NCBI GenBank assembly: GCA_037903475.1
Contig: JBAJFG010000002.1
Span: 3,720,001-3,784,000 of the forward strand
Reading direction: 5' to 3'
DNA: 64,000 bases
From: Ancylostoma caninum
Taxonomy: Eukaryota > Nematoda > Chromadorea > Rhabditida > Ancylostomatidae
Shown here: positions 39,935 through 52,789 of the stretch, piece by piece
Position numbering within the stretch: the stretch's first letter is position 1
Layout of the letters: each line of letters opens with the position of its first letter
Notes under the pieces: generated by a model
The model's database searches: none
Told to the model about the DNA's origin: nothing
What the model saw: the letters and a program-made list of their open reading frames with translations, nothing else
Made by a program: the position numbers and the translations under genes

Positions 39935-42900
39935 TTGAGGAGATTTGAAATCAGCGTCGTGAGCTTCATAAGGCAGTGTACACCACGCTACGAAAGGCGA
40001 TACTGTTGAAGTATCCTTCCCTTGTCAGGACAAAGGAATTACCAAGCGCTCAACTGCTACTTATGTATCTCACTTAGAAATTATTATACTATGCAATGCC
40101 GTTAGGCTGCTGGAGTACTACTACTGGAACGTGCACGCGTACGTCTGAGTCTTTGAGGTTGCCCTGGAGCGTGGATCCTGTCCTCTGGAGGCATACAAAC
40201 GCGCTATCGTAACGTTCATATTCGGCAAGCGTTCCCCTTAGCTGCACCGACAGCCTTATCGTACAAATCCAAGAGATTCAAGCGTATCCAGCTCGAATCG
40301 AATGAGAAGAATTCTCGTGATTTAGCAATAGCAGCCGAATCGCTAAGATACGATCGACGCGAGCGGAACGAGTTGCATGTCTATGCACGAACACATTGAT
40401 GTACGGGCTTTTTTTGCGAGCGACTATACAACTATATGATTTTAGGACATTCTCATGCTCCGCGGAAGTTTTTGCAACGATAAACATATTATGGGAAGGA
40501 AAGGATCATAAGCAGAAGCTAATGTTGATCACTGGTGGCTCAAGGAGAGAGGGAGGAGAATTATTCAAACCTACTAAACTATTGAACCTTGAGAGTAAGG
40601 TACGCCGAATGAGGTGGGTGAAATGATGTTGAACATAAGTGATTTTATCGGAACAAGTGAAGATGAATTGGAAGTGTATGAATTGAAAATAAGGTTCCCT
40701 ATTTCGGTTGTCATGGAATGCAAACCATTCAAGGTCTAGACAGAGGAAGGAATCGGACTATTTATGAGATCACTCAGGAGGCAGAAATCGAAGAGGAACA
40801 GTGGAGCTTTGCCCAGAATTCGCATTCATTTGTTTCTACGACTAGCCTTGAGGACTGACGGCAGGAGAGGGAGAGAGAGGGAAAGGGAGAGAGAGAATTT
40901 GGGCGATTTCCTGTTATTTCCCTTTGGAATAAAATACCAGGAACGTGACGTCAATCTCCCCGTTTCTTGCATGAAATATGTACTGGCTGAACAAGAAAAA
41001 ACTTTCTTTTTGTATCCTGGATCTATTGCCATTTTTTGGGATCTCGAGCAACGAAAAACTACTGGAAAATGTTAAATTTTGATACTGCGAAGAAATTTCG
41101 CTTATTCTTGCTCAGAAATAAGGAATGGCGAAGAATGTGGGAGACGTTCGCGGACAAATTCAGGAATAGAGAGGAAGAGACATCGAAAAACTTTTGTCTT
41201 TAGATAGAATGAGACATAGTCAAGGATGTGAGGAACGAGTTTTGAAAGATCGAAACACGAAAAATGGCACTTGAAATGGAAGTTAAGGAACCCGTTGCTG
41301 AAAGAATAACAGGCAGACTGGCAACACTTTCTTTTTTTTCAATATTTCCGATTGCTAGGTTGTATTTATTTATTACACCCTAACCGGTGTGAAATCTGAT
41401 GTCATCTAAGCATGTAGACAAAAAAGAACGAACGAAGGACCATAATATTAGGACGTAAACTATTCAGTTAGCATCATGACTCTTGACCCAAGTGACTATA
41501 ACCTTAGTTTCGTACCCGATTCGAGACTGGCAATGAGAGGGTTTACTAGCCAGTACAAAGTCTGGCCAGGGAAGAGAATGTTATTAGGCCAAAAATTTTC
41601 TGAACGGCTAGCACTTAACTTGTACCTTACATTTACTATTTGACTTGTGTTATGAAATTTTGAATGTTTATCCGAGCTGGCAAGTTTCACTAGTTGACTG
41701 TGGACTCCCCCTACCTTAAATTTAACTCGAGAACAAAGGTTCCTGCGTGAAGTGTTTCAGTTCACCCTGATATCAGGGAGAAATGTGTAGCTGAAAAACT
41801 GTTCGTAGCGAGCTGAATCGTGAAAAGAAGTGCATGACGAAAAGCACTGCGAATGGGCTAAGACAAGTACTTTGCAAACAGCGCATGCGCTCCCTTTGAG
41901 CATGCTAGGGAGGAGGGGATACTTACTGGCTATTCTACAATAGTTTTCTAAAATACATATGACGATTTTCACGGGTGATGTACAGCAACATTTGAAGTGA
42001 GAGTAAAAAACCTCAACGTGTGGGATACGGAAATCCATTCAGGTTAACAATAAGGATAGGAGTTCAACGCCAGATCGGAATCGACAGAACAAAGAAGAGT
42101 AAGCCAAAAAGTACCGGATCCAGCAGGATTTCTTCACCTGGAAGCAATACATAGTAATCCTTCCAAGCCGATTCCAAACGGAGCTATCATCCAATCTATC
42201 ACGACGGCTCGCCAGACGTGGTCATGCATATTTCATGCATACATATTTCATGCACAGCCATGTTTTTCTCACAAGAAAATACTAAGAGGAAAACGACCTA
42301 CTATGGAAAGGTGATTTTTTTGGCCCGTTATAGGCATTGAGGCGTGATCTATCCTCAAATAATGGCACGTAAAAAGTGGCACTTAGCGGGGAGAACGATC
42401 GGTTATATGTTTAGAACTCAATAACAATCAAATAATTCCATTAGTTTTGCTAATCGGTTGAAAAATTCGATTATTTATCGAGGAGTTTTTTAGATTACTT
42501 CTCTCACTTCCTATGGGGCTCATTTATTATTTCTTGACCTGACATACGAAATTTGAAACCTGCCAATATCGAGTATTTGAATCCCAACAGATCTTAAACA
42601 TTATTCTGCCTTAGTGTATGAATTTTATTTTTAAAACTTTTATGGGCTTCCTGCTCCTTCTCTTCACGATTTGAGAAAGGCCGAGGATGTGTAGAGGTTG
42701 AAGAATTAGAACCCAAATATCCCCGAAAGCAAGGGTTATATGCACTTGCTTGCCTGGATTTGATATACGCAAATATGGGCGATAAGGGGAAAAATCATAT
42801 CCAGGGACTTAAAAGACGTTATTCAACCACAAGACCAGGTATGGTAATTCCCAAAAGAGTAAAAGTGATGCATGTTTTTATATAGTTAGGACCAGATAAT

Positions 42901-45190
42901 GCATTAGATATCCACCGGATTTTTCGAAATTGATGAATTCGACTTCGGATAAGTGTACGGTCTGTTAGCGCAGAGATGGCACCTGGGTCGAATTTATCTG
43001 CAATTATGACCTTGTTCACAGTCTGGGAAGAGATTTCACTAAATGGCTTCCATCAAGATGGAAGCATTGGATTACTTGGCTGATTCCGGGATGAAGTCGT
43101 AATTGCAAACAAAGCCGATCCAGGTGCTATCTCTGAGCTAACAGGCTGTAGAGTTCCGATGTTTGAAAAAAAGGAGAAATACAATCCTCCAAGGATGGTA
43201 GAAAGGCACTTATGTTAATCTCATTCTTGAACATTTGGATTCTTCGGATCTAGTCCTGAATGAATAATTAAACAAACTCATTCGATTTTCATTCTGTCCT
43301 AACTATTATATAATGACTGGTAAATGAAATCAAGGCACTGTAGCAACCAGTATGACTTAGATGGTAATACGTGATAATAATAATACATAATAATACGTAT
43401 TATAAAAAAACATCGAACAAATAATAGAGAAAACTCATTCGGATGCTAAGAGATGCAGTGAGATGAGACGTGTAAGGTGAGACCCCGATGTTGGCGAGCG
43501 CGAGTACTCGATGTCAGAGCGAGGAATGCAAGCACTTCAGTGGCACAGATGGTTCCTCATTAGTTACTACAGAGGGAAAAACTGCAGCGCAGAACTATAG
43601 AGTTAACGCTTATTGCAATTCTGTTTGAATTTTTATTTAGGTCAAAGAGAAGCATCATGGAGCATGGTCTCCCAGTCGTTAGGTCCATCCTTTGTGAGGA
43701 CTGAACGTGTGGAGCAGGATGGTGAAAAGTATAAACGATGATGTCGCACTCAAGGTTCACTGCTGAGCACTAATGAGTCGTAAATGAAGTGAGAAGGACG
43801 TTGAGTCGGTGCAAAAACAACGATTCTCAACTACCTTCATGCAAGATGTGCCTATTTCTAAGCGAGTAAAGAATGGGACTATGAGCCTATAGGAGGCCTG
43901 GACATTGAACACCTGAAAGAAGAAAGAACTCGTGGGTGCACGCAATTCGACGTGCGATGGACAGCGGCGTCTGTGTGACAAGAGCCGAATTCTGTTGACA
44001 GAGTCAAAAGCTGACCGCTCGGCCAGATGAGACAGAGCCGCGGAAGTTCGCTGGTCGACAACAACGTGGTCGTCCCGCCCGCGGTCTCCGCCGCCTTGAA
44101 CTGTGAACCGTCAAGGCAAGGGTGGACACCCCGGATGACCCTGTTAACAGAAAGTCACGGGGGGAGGGCAGTAGAACGAAGCTGTTCAGTGAAAGGGATA
44201 ATTCCATGGTGGAAATAGTACTTCATATGGACTATTAACTGGTTTTGCATAGTGTACATTCTGTGACGCAAAGTTCCATTACAGTTGTTACCCTACCAAT
44301 AGTGTCACAGTATTTGTTGAACTAGATGACTTTCATTCCTTTTTTCGCTTCCGTTTCACTATTTCCATTGTTTAGTTCTCTTTCCAAGTGGTGAGTGGTG
44401 CACCTTAAAAAGCAATGAAATAAATAAATACGTCCTGAAGTTAGTTCGCCTTAAGGCACATTACAATGAAACATCGAGGATCATTCCTTTACTTCTACTA
44501 GGATGGAGTAGAACGAGGAGTAGAGCGAAGTATTTTTATGCGAAATGGATAGGATTTTTGAAGCATCAAATAAAAACAGATTGTTTCTTGGGTGCATATG
44601 TAGCTCGTACAGAGTGGGTGGGTTGGAAAAATGTCATAAAAGATCCTTGCCTACCATATTGGTCTGAAAAAAAAAACGTACTGGAATAAGATCTCGAGCG
44701 AACATCCAATTTTGAACGAATCAGAAATTGATTAATTGAGAAAGAGAGAGCTCCACAGTTCCCCAAGGAAGGCAAGATGGGGCGCAGTGCTTTCTATTTC
44801 CCAGATATCTAATTTTACGCTTTGGGTGCTCATTAGAACTTGTAACCAAAACCTGATTCGGTTACAAGTAAACGGCAGCTGAAAATTATTGGCGTCCCAT
44901 TTAGCGCTTTTGTTTTCTTATGTTTGAGTGTCATCTCATCTTGGTTTTCCTTGTGATTGACAAGCCATTGAATTTCCTTTCTTCAGATCTACAATTCGTC
45001 CAGTTTTATATAGCTATGCGGTAGTGTGCACATCACGAATTAATTGTGCGCCCACCGCCATCTGGGGAGTGCATCGCATCAATACGAAGAAAGCTGATCT
45101 TATACGAGAACTGAGCAGAAGATCACCAAACGATGGCGTGGTGTAGGAAGCGTCAATACAAAAATAATATCAGGTTGGGCGAAAAATAGA
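39935..45190. other. No gene seen apart from the MITE at 42.9 kb
   Basis: GC-rich minus-strand open frames at 44207-43879 are bordered by TGTTAACAG and CTTTCAG sites and might hold an exon (FCL-free text such as CLDGSQFKAAETAGGTTT), but no family is recognised. ATTT/AAAT runs occur near 41365 and 44420. Confidence 0.4.
42885..43303. mobile_element. MITE with GTTAGGAC ends
   Basis: GTTAGGAC at 42885 and GTCCTAAC ending 43303 are flanked by TA on both sides. Inside, CTGTTAGCGCAGAGATGGCA (about 42960) has an inverted, slightly diverged partner near 43140-43120. The right arm, read in reverse, contains ATTATTCATTCAGGACTAGA, closely matching the plus strand at 32160. Element and fragment therefore belong to one family. 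Confidence 0.75.
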
Positions 45191-45199
45191 GGAATTCCT

Positions 45200-45945
45200 A
45201 GGATTATGAAGAAGATGAGCAGAAATAGTGGGGGTCGGTTTGAACAAGATGGAAGCAAGTCCTGCGTTGTAGTCCAGCACGCTCATCGTCATGGAACGGC
45301 TAAGAATTCACAGCTATCGGCTGTTCAGGGAGGAAAAACCATGTTAAGCGTCAAAGCCGAGAAATGGACCGTGCGAGCATGTGTTGTGGACTTATGGAGT
45401 TTTCATCGTTAAAGTTGTCCGCAATCTTCAAAACGACCACCAGTCTGCCAGTTAGAGTTAGTGACTCTCTCGGAAAAGCAACGATGTTACGAGGTTTTTG
45501 TTACAGAAAGCTTTGGTGGTTTGGAGAGGAGTGCCCACGATGATGAAGACACCTCCTGCTTCCATAGACAAGGACTGTAAAATCCATGCCGAGGTCCATC
45601 AGGATGGGATTGCTAGGAAAGTACTCGTCCCACGAAGAGGAATGAAGTCCAACATGGCTCTTGGGAAGGACAACGCTCGGCTCCATTCGACCGAAACGTC
45701 CATTGCTTGTCTGAAGTCGGTGGACCTCGGATTTCCTAACAAGAATTAATGACCCTCTTGCAGTCGAGATTTGAATTCAGTGAAGCCCTCTTTTCGAAAG
45801 TTTGTTAAAGAGAAGTTGGAGAAAGAGGGAACTCAGAATATGAATTACGCGAACTCGAGCAACATATAGTCAGATTTTAATGAGGACCACCTACTGCGCA
45901 CCGTGGATTCTGTGAAGACAAAGATGAAGAGCTGCGTCAAGGCCA
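45200..45945 (+). mobile_element. Tc1/maT-like transposase fossil, plus strand
   Basis: The open stretch 45498-45749 reads VVWRGVPTMMKTPPASIDKD, then KIHAEVHQDGIARKVLV and KDNARLHSTETSIACLKS. These match the catalytic core of Tc1-like transposases (MVW-G-T-GK-PL, KI-AEVY-DGIL, QDNA-PH). A C-terminal piece NEDHLLRTVDSVKTKMKSCV follows in another frame at about 45870-45930. Between them the SPDLNP region is scrambled. Stops and frameshifts are many. Terminal repeats were not found, so the borders are approximate. It lies directly before the 46.1-kb element. Confidence 0.7.
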
Positions 45946-46089
45946 GGTAAGTCACCCTGGAAATTTTTTCTAAACTGATTACTCATGTAAGTGTAAACCA
46001 GAAACAATAGCAAGCACAAACTAATTCTAGCTAATGAAAGAGAAATACTGTTAATAATACGCGCTAATACTTTTCAGCCACTCTATATA

Positions 46090-47385
46090 CAGGGTGGCTG
46101 TTAAGTATGGATCGCTCAATTTTCTAACCTCCTTCTCTGAAGAAGTAAGGTATTGCGAAGCCATTCTGTTTACTTTCTTGCCCAACCATTAGCCATCACC
46201 AGGTAAAGGGCCTGCTAGAAGAAGTCTGATTCGGCACAGGTTCAGGCCTTAGTCGCCCCTTATGTAAGACTTCAGTTAGCCGCAAGAGGTTGACGTCGGT
46301 CTTGCTCTACTCCCTCTCAAATGCTACCCTTTGGGAGTTCACACCTTCTTGGCCAGTAGCATACATCTTGGCCTCTAAGAAGCTCCAAACGAAGTAGCCC
46401 AGCGGATTGAAATCAGGGAGTAGGAGAACCGTATATCTTAGCCGTACCAATCGGGAAAGTTAGGGTTACAGAAGGCAAAAGTGGATTCTGTGGCCAGATT
46501 TGGGGCCTATTTATGCTTTAAGGTGAACCTCGTTCTGCAGCCGTGTCTGTTGGTCCGTGAAAGGAATACATGGTGTAAGATAGCTTCCTGATAAAAACCG
46601 GCGTGAATTTTTGGCAATTTTGTCACGAAAAACAGCGGAGAAGGCCTTCCTGAAGTGAATTCATCCCAGACCATAGGAGACTGAAGAAAAAGAGCTCATT
46701 CGGTTACTACTTATTTCTTCACTGTACTATGATACAATGGCAGTGGTCGCGTTAGCTCCCACAGAATTCACACAGCCATTACAGTGTAAACTTTTCCGTC
46801 TGTAAAAGCGAGGTTGAGGAGACGACCACGAACATTTCTTTTGGAAACCCTTTCGCCTAATCAAGAAGTTCCCTGTTCACCCAATCTAACAATGTGATGT
46901 TTCAAAAGATCAGTAACTGCGCAGCTCAAGCCGAGTTTCGCGATCTTTTGAACAGTGTCTGTGGAAATATTCGAGTTGGAAGCTGCGCGATTCAATGTGA
47001 TGGAATTGTCGCTGGCGACACTCTTCTCGATGATGCCACGTCTAAGTAAAGTGCGAACTGATCGAAGTCTCCTTGGTTTCTGGAATGGAGCAGTACGGCC
47101 TCTCTCCCTTTGCTGCTTCACAACATTCCGTTCTACATATTGGTGCGGAAAAATCAGGGCGTTTAGCAAATTCAGTAACATGGAGTGTGCAACCACTGAG
47201 GTTCACTGATGGCAGTAGATGACGAAATGTTTTTATAACTTCTGAAGGAGGCCAAACAGGGGAACCTAAATTCTCACGCGATTCATGGAAGCCACTGGTT
47301 ATCGTATCTAGGCTTAGGTGATAGCTGTTTTCCTTTTTCCTTTTTAACCATCAAAAAACGCGATCCATACTTAACAGCCACCCTG
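46090..47385 (-). mobile_element. Tc1/mariner-superfamily (maT-like) transposon, both ends intact
   Basis: A perfect 26-bp inverted repeat, starting CAGGGTGGCTGTTAAGTATG at 46090 and ending in its complement at 47385, is flanked by TA on both sides (46088-46089, 47386-47387). At 1,296 bp it is full length for the superfamily. The minus strand carries transposase pieces in order: SVRTLLRRGIIEKS with a helix-turn-helix region (47.1-46.9 kb), FTDGKVYTV (first catalytic Asp, normally TDE), SPMVWDEFTSGRPSPLFFV, and PDFNPLGYFVWSFLEAKMYA (third motif of the NPLDY type seen in DD37D maT elements). Ends are better kept than the gene, so the copy is non-autonomous. Confidence 0.9.
46200..47196 (-). pseudogene. 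Decayed transposase of the 46.1-kb element
   Basis: The only sizeable open stretch is 47196-46861, covering the paired-like DNA-binding part. It is followed by a stop and frame changes through the catalytic domain. The middle motif region reads TNRHGCRTRF where a QQDxAPxH type motif is expected, so the second catalytic Asp is not visible. The third catalytic position in PDFNPLGYF is Gly instead of Asp or Glu. The protein cannot be active. Confidence 0.8.
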
Positions 47386-48197
47386 TAGTGACTTGGTATG
47401 AAAAGAACGCAAAATTTCCCTAAGCAAGGCATGATCGACTCCAAATTTTTCAGTCTTCCTTCTTTATTAGGCTCTTTTTCTACTTCCTTTTCAGAACCCC
47501 ATTTGTCTTTAATGTTAACGAAGAGTTAAGTTTCTTGCTGGAGCAGGAGTGTGAGAATGGAAGTGTTCACAATTCACAAAATTGCTTGGAAAGAATTAGA
47601 AACTATGTTTTTCAAAAGAAATTAGAACTCTATTCTGCCTTGTTAGAATATTTTCGAAGTGTAACGGAAGTTGACTACAGGTTAAAAAAAGGAAGAAAGA
47701 CAAAAGACAGGCAGAGACAAAGAGGACAAAACCCCTTGTCATAACGTTCAGGTCAGAGTTCGTCAACGAACATTGAACGAACTGTTATCAATCACCGAAT
47801 TTGGATGTCGAAACGTCTCATCCGCTTGTCTGGAATGCTTCCTCTCTTACATCATCTGTGTTCTAAATGACATCTTCACGTCACATCTTATCACTACAGG
47901 AGGAATCGTAGACAAATCAGCCGCCTTCTTTTTACACATCACACAACTGAAAAACCTCTTTGAACATTGCTCTTTCTCCCAACGTACTGCTGGTGTATGT
48001 GGGCCTCAACAGTACTGACTAATGAAGTTCATGAATGCAAACTGACAATCCAAGACGATATCCTCATATGTAGTTAGAAAGTATGTCCAATATGATATTG
48101 AAGATTGACGTCGAAGACGACTGAACGGGCTCCAAAGGCTCAGAATACCACGTCATTGCTCTTCTGAATCGCTGATGTACTAGCTCGTTGACTTATA

Positions 48198-48960
48198 TTA
48201 GGTTGGTCCGAAAGTCTTGTACTAAATCTCACACTTTCTTCCAAGAATGTTAACTTTATTGTGAATAGATATCAATCAACGAAACAATCTCCATCATGAT
48301 CCACGAGATATAGCCAACACTTCACTAGAGCATCAACTCCAGAAGTAAAGAACTCTGGTAGAGTCGAGGAAGCTTGAAATCTCACATTTCGGTTTGGTCC
48401 GATCATCGAACCTCTTTTCTCGTAGATGCATGTGCAAGGCTCTCAACAAATTGTATTCAGAAGAGCATAAGTCAGGAGAGTAAGCAGGTTGTGTTAGAAC
48501 TTCCCAACCTAGTTCGTCATTTTCTGGCGGGTAAGCTTTGCCACTTTGAGGTCTGGCGTTGCCGCGATGTGCAGCAACATGGTCAATTTTTCCTCGCTTC
48601 AGGCGAGTTGCATCTGCTACTTCCTGTAGTTGTGAAGAGAGACTAAGCCATGATGGCCCAGGTGCCAGCAGTCCTGGATGCAGCATCCCCTCGGAATCCC
48701 ACCAACAACACAGCAAAACCTTCTTCCGTGCACTTCGGTCTTCGGCTGTTTTGGAGATGGTTCGCCAAGCGGGAGACAACTTTTTTCTCTTGTATGGTCG
48801 ACATATAGCATCCAACTCTCATCTCCAGTAATGAGTTGACGGAGAAAGTTCCTCCTTTGTGGACGTAGCAGCAGAGACTGACACACTCACTCTTGCAAGG
48901 CACTTAATTTGTCGGGGACGCAAGCTGTCATTAGTTCTCTAATCAATCCTGCGCTTGGAG
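48198..48960 (-). mobile_element. Mariner fossil with one terminal repeat
   Basis: The left end TTAGGTTGGTCCGAAAGTCT at 48198 follows TA and matches mariner ends. The transposase runs on the minus strand. CQSLLLRPQRRNFLRQLITG then DESWMLYVDHT (first catalytic Asp) lie in one frame at 48886-48740. After a frameshift come CCWWDSEGMLHPGLLAPG, HRGNARPQSGK and QPAYSPDLCSSEYNLLRALH. The usual HDNARPH has become HRGNARPQ, losing the second catalytic Asp, and the third position is Glu instead of Asp. The N-terminal half and the right terminal repeat are missing or unrecognisable beyond about 48960. Confidence 0.85.
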
Positions 48961-51092
48961 ATGCCTAACAATTATAGTAAGACCGCACCCAGGTGTATCC
49001 TACTGTTCAAAGTAAAGTGGCATTCTGATTAAAAGTCTGTAAAATTTTGGATCCAAAAATAGATCTTGGTGTAAAACTTTTGGATAAGATCCAACTTCTA
49101 GGGACTGTTTTCAAGCCCTTAACTCAAAAACAAAGATTCGGGGTTTGTGCATAATAGGAATTGTTGTAGGTCCACCTTCTGAAAGTTTGAAGGCTCGTTT
49201 ACAACGGTGTCCGACATGATCTCAGACATACAGTAGCCATAAATGATCCCCTCACTTCCGTGTTTCAGCTGTCATCTGATTCTGGACTTTCTTAATTCGT
49301 TGACTCGACCGACTGTACACCAAATGTTCCAAAATAATCTCGAAACCGATTTTTCGGGACGAGCTCTGTACGAGTTCTTTGAAAAGTGACTTGGCGAATC
49401 GTCCACCACTACATATTAGGTTGAGGAGAAAGTAATGGAAGAAATTTTTGAAAACTTCCGTATTCCTTATCGCGGATGATTCAATCAGGCATGGTCTGCT
49501 GACATAGGAGGAGATCCCCCAAAGTACACCCCACAGCTAGTTGAAGGACCAGGACGTGCTTGCTGCTGCAGTTACGCTTTCAATTGCGAAAGGGTGCTTT
49601 TGCCCCGATCTTCATCATGAGCTGGTCTGCATCAACTTGTCAAGCCCTATGGTCAGTAACAACAGCAATGCAATCAAGGAGAGAGTGACCAAATATTTCA
49701 CAGTGCGCGACCGCCCTTCTTACTTCAAATGTAGAGATATGGGCCTTTATGAGGCCACGCCTCGGACGATCTCACGTCACAACGGGAAGTGATTGCTGTG
49801 ATTTGAGTTGCTCTCGCAAAGTAAGACAGACACGGCTACCATATGGGTAAGCCAAGTCTGAAAGATGAGGGGAACCATTAGAGAAAAACGGCAGAAATGA
49901 AGGACCCAGCTTCATGCCACTCTTTTTACATACCAATTTTCCGACTTTTTGAGAGATCAAGCAAATATGCCAAAAGTCCAGCACCAACTTATATATTGAT
50001 AGATTTCGGAAATATGCACGTCAAGCAACATGAACTACAATCCTATGTACCTACGCAATTTCTGAGTCGCGACTTACTATTTGCTATTAATTCTAATCAA
50101 TGTTAATCATGCCAAATGAGCACGATGATCTTAGGAATGCAAAATTTCTCCTCCAAAACAAATAAAACCGGGAGCTATTGAGATTCTCTAAGAGATAAGA
50201 ACGATTTCTTTGAATCATAGTTAAATGAAAGACAAACATTTCGAATAATCTCATCATGTTTTTTTCCACCCTGAGAAAACCCCCTATTCTTTTTTTTTCA
50301 CGTTTTGAACGATGGAACCAAAAATGACTCTGAAGTCTTGCTTCGGCTGATCGAGTATTGTTGTGACCGTATGGTTTTCTAGTGCTTATTTCGTTTCGTT
50401 TGGTAATAAATGTGGAACTCACAGTTTTTGATGTAAGAAATTGCATCTCTCGATGTGTCAGATTGGACCAGAGACGTCATTTTTTTCTGCTCTACATAGT
50501 ATAGGGTGAGTGCGTTAGTTCTAAGTTCTCTATTGCTTAGTTATACAAGATGAAAAGGAAACCTGCGGTACTGCATCACATCTTTATTTTAAAGAATTCC
50601 TATCATTACTGGTCCTCTTCTCTCTCACTTATTCTGTTACTGTGCATTCATTCATTGTTTCATTCTTACTATTTGTTGGAATTAGCTGACAAGGAGAAAG
50701 CTTAGATCACTGAAAAGAACCAGTGTAACTGCCTCAATATGGAATACTCGATTATTCCACTTCGCAGCCTATCCCATTCAAGTAAGAAGAGATGGATGAC
50801 CGCCAAGGTTACACTGTAATGTGTCCTCAAATTTCTTCGATAATTTTTTCGAGTGACTTGCTCGCGCAAAAGGTAGATACGTAATTAACTAAATTAATTT
50901 CTGTTGTAACATGTCCTCATTCCACAACTTTACGCTACTCCGATAATAGTTTTTGTGGAGTGTACTGCATTTTGGCAAAGGTTCGGCCCTGAACGGTTGA
51001 CATATCTGAGACAGTAAATACCGGGGACTGGTGGGAACATACTCGTTTGTGTATGTGTGTGGGTATATACGTATAGGAAACTCCAAACGTAC

Positions 51093-51210
51093 GCAGACAA
51101 GAGTCAGGACCGCGGCACGGTTCTCATGGGCAGAGGCGCAGGCGAACACTATGCTGGGCTCCCGTAACTCTGCCCAAGGAAGCCGCGCCGCGGTCCAGAC
51201 TCTTGACTGC
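51093..51210. repeat. GC-rich hairpin repeat
   Basis: GCAGACAAGAGTCAGGACCG at 51093 pairs with CGGTCCAGACTCTTGACTGC ending 51210. The arms are about 44 bp, reaching CATGGGCAGAG against CTCTGCCCAAGG, with a loop near 51137-51165. It accounts for the opposing open frames at 50889-51281 and 51031-51291. Confidence 0.65.
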
Positions 51211-52789
51211 ATATGCATATGTGGATATTGTGCAATAATTTGTGTAAGTTTTTCCAGGGAAACAGATACTTGTAACTGCACTCATAAGTAATTATTAGTG
51301 GGTGTTGCACGAAAATCTACATCTAGTCTCATGCTCCTGGAATATGATGTTTTCTTATTGGGATGATTGTAAACCACTTGAAACAGCAATAAAGCGCTGG
51401 TCTGAGTATGTCAATGTGGAGTATACCAGTGAATGAATGCTTACACGGCACCACCGTTATAGCCCAGGGGCCAGTGATTTTCGTCCCGTAAAAACCAATT
51501 TTGATGAGTTAGGTTCCAAAAAACTAATCCCCTGCTCACAAATATGTGTGACCCAATTAGTGAAGGTATGAGCAGTCAGATCCACCCGCTGCGAAATCAG
51601 CGGCACCGATGATTACTGTGGAAAGTGATGGCGATCGAGACATTGGAAATATCGATCGGCTGGATACATCCGGATTTGTGCCTTCACCGAAACACCTCAT
51701 GCAAGTTCCACTTGCTATAACCATGAACTTAAATTACGAAAAAAAAAGTCTCCAGGAGACTGCTTGATGAAACGGCGGCCTTTTAGGCTGCGTCTCGCTG
51801 TACCCTTTCTCGCTCCACCTGTCCAAGGTTGACTTTAAGACGAATTCGCAGTTAGTCTCCATACTTTGTCTCAATGTACCTACAGATGAGCTCGCGGTTT
51901 TACGGCGATTCTCAGTTACGGTCGGTTATAAAAACATTTTCAGACCTACATATATGACTGAATTATCCGCAGCAGAGCTCAGCAGTAACTACGAGGTAGC
52001 TGTAACTTAAATTTCACCGCTTGGTCACAAATTCGGCAAAATTACTGCCAAGCATAGTTTCTTTGCCGAAATTTCACTAGTGAAGGTGAAGTGCATCAAT
52101 GAAACCATCACGAGATACGAAGCTCACTTTAATTGAGCAGACTCATGATTGGAACTGTGGTGTGCTACGAAGTGAGACGTGGTGGCATCGGGAAATCTAG
52201 GAGAATAAGAGATGTAACGCCCAACATCAGCTCTTGAAAACTCGTTTGTGAGCACATTGAATTGGTTTTCAGCACAAGATGATGATGATTATTTTCTTTT
52301 CTCGGCTGCTTTTACAAATGTGTTACCAAATGATGATCTCGTCCGGGAACCCAAAATGTGAAAGAATTCGGGAAAAAAAGTACTGCACAAGCAGTCCGCT
52401 GCCAATTCATCTTCGTGGGCACGTCCATGAAATATTCGAGGACCAGGTTTAATTCGCTTATGTCCAAGGAAGAAAGAAAATTAACAGTAAGGTGTTAACT
52501 TTAGCACGATGCTTAAGTTCCTATGGTTTTTCACCTCGACCAGTAACCTACGATTAGAACGAATTTTCTAATTACGGGAACTACCGACCACTGAAAGACG
52601 TGACTGTTGGTCGCCAAAGTCCACAATCGATGGGCACTGTTGCCGCAGTGGCGTTGAATATATTGGCAACCTACCGGGTGAGAATCCACCGCCTCATCAA
52701 CTAATGACAACAAATTTCTCTGCACCATACAGACAAATGCTACATCAGGTGAGTACATACGTAGGTCCCAGCTGCATAAAAAATCCCAG

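Noticed and set aside
49415..49800. Second mariner end (TTAGGTTGAGGAGAAAGTAA) with an 83-codon frame after it
   Set aside because: No inverted partner and no transposase motif could be found; the end alone is too short to be decisive.
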